Source: Pseudomonadota bacterium (GTDB lineage: Bacteria; Pseudomonadota; Alphaproteobacteria; Rhizobiales; Xanthobacteraceae). From it: 7,737 bases of DNA. Below are positions 6,404-7,737 of this stretch, one piece after another (within the stretch, counting starts at the first letter, position 1; each line of letters opens with the position of its first letter). The notes under the pieces were generated by a model. It was given only the letters and a program-made list of their open reading frames with translations, was not told where the DNA came from and ran no database searches. The DNA lies in the NCBI GenBank assembly GCA_023388935.1, contig JAEWFG010000131.1, forward strand, positions 1 to 7,737, given 5' to 3'. A program made the translations under genes and the position numbers.

Positions 6404-6408
6404 TCGCA

Positions 6409-7317
6409 ATGTCAAGCCTGCTTACGAACTCGACCGCCATGACCGCGCTCCAGACCCTGCGGTCTGCGAGCTCGCAACTCGCCGCCACGCAGAACCGGAT
6501 CTCCACCGGCCAGCGTGTGGCCACCGCATCGGACAACGCCGCCTACTGGTCGATCGCGACGTCGATGCGCGCCGACAACGCCGCGCTCTCCGCGGTCTCC
6601 GACTCGCTCGGTCTGTCGGCTGCGACCGTCGACACCGAATATACCGCTCTGACCTCGGTTATCGGCGACAAAAACGGCGGCCTGACTAAGCTCCAGTCGC
6701 TGCTGGTCGAAGCCAAGACCGCCGGTATCGACCGCGCCAAGATCCAGTCGGACATCACCCAGATCCAGCAGCAGATGCAGGGTACTGCCGATGCGGCGAC
6801 CTTCAACGGCGTGAACTGGCTGAGCACGACCACTGCCACGCCGACGACGGTCGACCTGGTGTCGTCGTACTCTCGCGTCGGCGGCACACCGACCACCGGC
6901 TCGATCAGCCTGACCGTCGCCACCTACTCGCTCTACACCTCCAGCCAGGGTGGCATTCTGGACAAGGCGGCCGCCGGCGGCGCGTCGGTCGCCAGCATGG
7001 ACATCGGCACGCTGACCGACTCGTCGACTGACCAGGCCACGCTCGATACCTACATCGCGCAGGTCACCGCTGCGATCGACTCGGTGGCTTCGGCCGCCGC
7101 CGATCTCGGCGCCGTCAAGAACCGTATCTCGACCAACACGGACTTCGTGAAGTCGCTGATGGACTCGGTTGATCGCGGTATCGGCCAGCTCGTCGACGCC
7201 GACATGAACCAGGAGTCCACGCGCCTGTCGGCCCTCCAGGTCCAGCAGCAGCTCGGCGTTCAGGCGCTCTCGATCGCCAACAACAGCAGCCAGATCATTC
7301 TGTCGCTGTTCCGCTAA
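6409..7317 (+). CDS. Flagellin, first of a tandem pair (probably lateral flagellin LafA-type)
   Basis: This is the flagellar filament subunit, exported through the flagellar type III system without a cleaved signal. It has 302 residues. The N-terminal D0/D1 helices (SSLLTNSTAMTALQTLRSAS, then NRISTGQRVATASDNAAYW, through about residue 140) and the C-terminal D0 region (QESTRLSALQVQQQLGVQAL, then SIANNSSQIILSLFR) are conserved. The short middle (about 140-220, Thr/Ser/Gly-rich) is the surface-exposed variable part. The size fits the short (about 30 kDa) flagellin of the Bradyrhizobium thin lateral flagellum rather than the large flagellins of the thick one. ATG 6409 is 8 nt after AAAGGGA, which can be hidden by the leader helix. 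Flagellin is a high-demand protein, and a strong terminator follows the gene. The assignment as lafA1 is likely but rests on synteny. Confidence 0.95.
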   Translation: MSSLLTNSTAMTALQTLRSASSQLAATQNRISTGQRVATASDNAAYWSIATSMRADNAALSAVSDSLGLSAATVDTEYTALTSVIGDKNGGLTKLQSLLVEAKTAGIDRAKIQSDITQIQQQMQGTADAATFNGVNWLSTTTATPTTVDLVSSYSRVGGTPTTGSISLTVATYSLYTSSQGGILDKAAAGGASVASMDIGTLTDSSTDQATLDTYIAQVTAAIDSVASAAADLGAVKNRISTNTDFVKSLMDSVDRGIGQLVDADMNQESTRLSALQVQQQLGVQALSIANNSSQIILSLFR

Positions 7318-7335
7318 GCCTCTAGCAGTCTGGGG

Positions 7336-7372
7336 AGGGCCGCGCTTCTTGAGAAGCGCGGCCCTTTCGTTT
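7336..7372 (+). terminator. Intrinsic terminator after the first flagellin gene
   Basis: A perfect 13-bp GC-rich stem (AGGGCCGCGCTTC at 7336-7348 with GAAGCGCGGCCCT at 7353-7365) closes a TTGA tetraloop. It is followed by a broken T tract (TTTCGTTT, 7365-7372). It begins 19 nt after the flagellin stop. It should end most transcripts here, so the second flagellin gene probably has its own promoter. Confidence 0.9.
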
Positions 7373-7401
7373 GGCGTGACGCCGCGCGCACGTCGTAATT
7401 T

Positions 7402-7421
7402 CGGCTGCCCTGTTGCAGCCG
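7402..7421 (+). other. Hairpin between the two flagellin genes
   Basis: CGGCTGC (7402-7408) and GCAGCCG (7415-7421) form a perfect 7-bp stem with a CCTGTT loop. No T run follows. It could be a backup stop or a processing site, or part of the 5' region of the second flagellin transcript. No convincing promoter was found in 7373-7478. Confidence 0.4.
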
Positions 7422-7450
7422 GGGCACAGAGCCACAAGCCTCGCACAAGC

Positions 7451-7464
7451 TTAGCTCGCTAACC
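7451..7464. repeat. Inverted TTAGC/GCTAA pair containing the reverse copy of the upstream 10-mer
   Basis: TTAGC (7451-7455) and GCTAA (7458-7462) form an inverted repeat with a 2-nt spacer. CTCGCTAACC (7455-7464) is the exact reverse complement of the GGTTAGCGAG found twice at 6184-6206. It lies 14 nt before the start of the second leader. It is a candidate site for a regulator shared by both flagellin genes. Confidence 0.45.
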
Positions 7465-7478
7465 TCGCCGCTACGACA

Positions 7479-7587
7479 GGTTGGGCCTTAACCCGCTTTT
7501 CCGGGGGCCCAAAGGCATGATGCCGCCCTGTCGTACCGGTGCAAGCCCGGTATGTCCCCAAACTCAATTCAATCTTCAAAGGGACAT
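7479..7587 (+). promoter_or_regulatory. Second copy of the structured flagellin leader
   Basis: The leader at 6297-6403 recurs here. H1 is TTGGGCC 7481-7487 with GGCCCAA 7506-7512, extended by an inner CCCG 7492-7495 / CGGG 7502-7505 stem. H2 is GGCATGATGCC at 7514-7524. H3 is TACCGG 7534-7539 with CCGGTA 7547-7552. H4 is ATGTCCC 7552-7558 with GGGACAT 7581-7587, again covering the ribosome binding site (AAAGGGA, 7578-7584) of the ATG at 7593. The block 7509-7559 matches 6320-6370 at 46 of 51 positions, while the spacer 7560-7577 is unrelated to its counterpart. Compared with the first leader, one H1 pair changes from A-U to G-C and all H3/H4 pairs are kept. Confidence 0.72.
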
Positions 7588-7592
7588 CAAAA

Positions 7593-7737
7593 ATGGGTTC
7601 TAGCCTCCTCACCAACTCCGCAGCAATGACCGCGCTGCAGACCCTCCGGAACGTCAGCTCCAGCCTGCAGACGACCGAAAACCGGATTTCGACCGGCCAG
7701 CGCGTCTCGACCGCTTCGGACAACGCCGCCTACTGGT
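7593..7737 (+). CDS. Flagellin, second of the tandem pair (N-terminal 48 residues, cut by window end)
   Basis: This is the start of a second flagellin gene. The 48 visible residues (MGSSLLTNSAAMTALQTLRN, then VSSSLQTTENRISTGQRVST, ASDNAAYW) match the first flagellin at 38 of 46 aligned positions, with one extra Gly after Met. The ATG follows AAAGGGA at a spacing of 8 nt in the repeated leader. Tandem flagellins with separate leaders suggest that filament composition or expression of the two genes can be set independently. It would correspond to lafA2 if this is the Bradyrhizobium lateral cluster. Confidence 0.93.
   Translation, partial: MGSSLLTNSAAMTALQTLRNVSSSLQTTENRISTGQRVSTASDNAAYW

Noticed and set aside
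7372..7388. Sigma54-like site TTGGCGTGACGCCGC
   Set aside because: The GG and GC dinucleotides are not at the required 10-nt spacing, and the -12 TTGC is absent. No better site was seen before either flagellin.
6412..7446. Long minus-strand open frame (344 codons) covering the flagellin gene
   Set aside because: It is antisense to an unmistakable flagellin, has repetitive Arg/Gly/Val composition, and crosses the terminator; a shadow frame.
1..7737. CRISPR arrays, insertion sequences, tRNA or rRNA genes, phage or defence genes
   Set aside because: None seen. The coding content is entirely flagellar, composition is even apart from the AT-richer flagellin control region, and there are no terminal inverted repeats or regularly spaced repeats.

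Overview
The window is a stretch of GC-rich alphaproteobacterial flagellar DNA. All genes are on the + strand and tightly packed. The gene order (flgB, flgC, fliE, flgG, flgA, flgI, motE, flgH, fliL, fliP, then flagellins) is the order I know from rhizobial flagellar clusters such as that of Sinorhizobium meliloti. The short flagellin (302 residues), the tandem second flagellin and the protein sequences together suggest the lateral (thin) flagellum cluster of Bradyrhizobium or a close relative. In that case the flagellins would correspond to lafA1 and lafA2. The genus is an inference from protein character and synteny, not from a database match.

Positions 1-6152 form one unbroken operon segment. 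It encodes rod proteins (end of FlgB, FlgC, distal-rod FlgG), the FliE adaptor, the P-ring chaperone FlgA with its client FlgI, the motor-associated protein MotE, the L-ring lipoprotein FlgH, the FliL stator-associated protein and the FliP export-gate subunit. Gaps are 0-42 nt, except for a possible 67 nt before motE. There are two 4-nt stop/start overlaps (flgA/flgI and fliL/fliP). The operon promoter lies upstream of the window.

Positions 6153-6408 form an AT-richer control region. It holds a 14-bp palindrome, two direct copies of a 10-mer, a possible sigma70-type promoter and a structured 5' leader. The first complete flagellin gene follows (6409-7317) and ends at a strong intrinsic terminator. 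Positions 7318-7592 hold that terminator, more hairpins, the same 10-mer inverted, and a second copy of the structured leader. A second flagellin gene starts at 7593 and runs off the window.

The most interesting signal is the leader shared by both flagellin genes. A 51-nt block is identical at 46 positions, and all five differences fall outside the predicted stems. An upstream stem shows a compensatory A-U to G-C change. A 7-nt element (ATGTCCC) is perfectly complementary to the GGGACAT that contains the ribosome binding site, although the sequence between these two elements is unrelated in the two leaders. This looks like a translational control element for flagellin, possibly a target of FlbT/FlaF-type post-transcriptional regulation. 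The identity of the regulator is inference.
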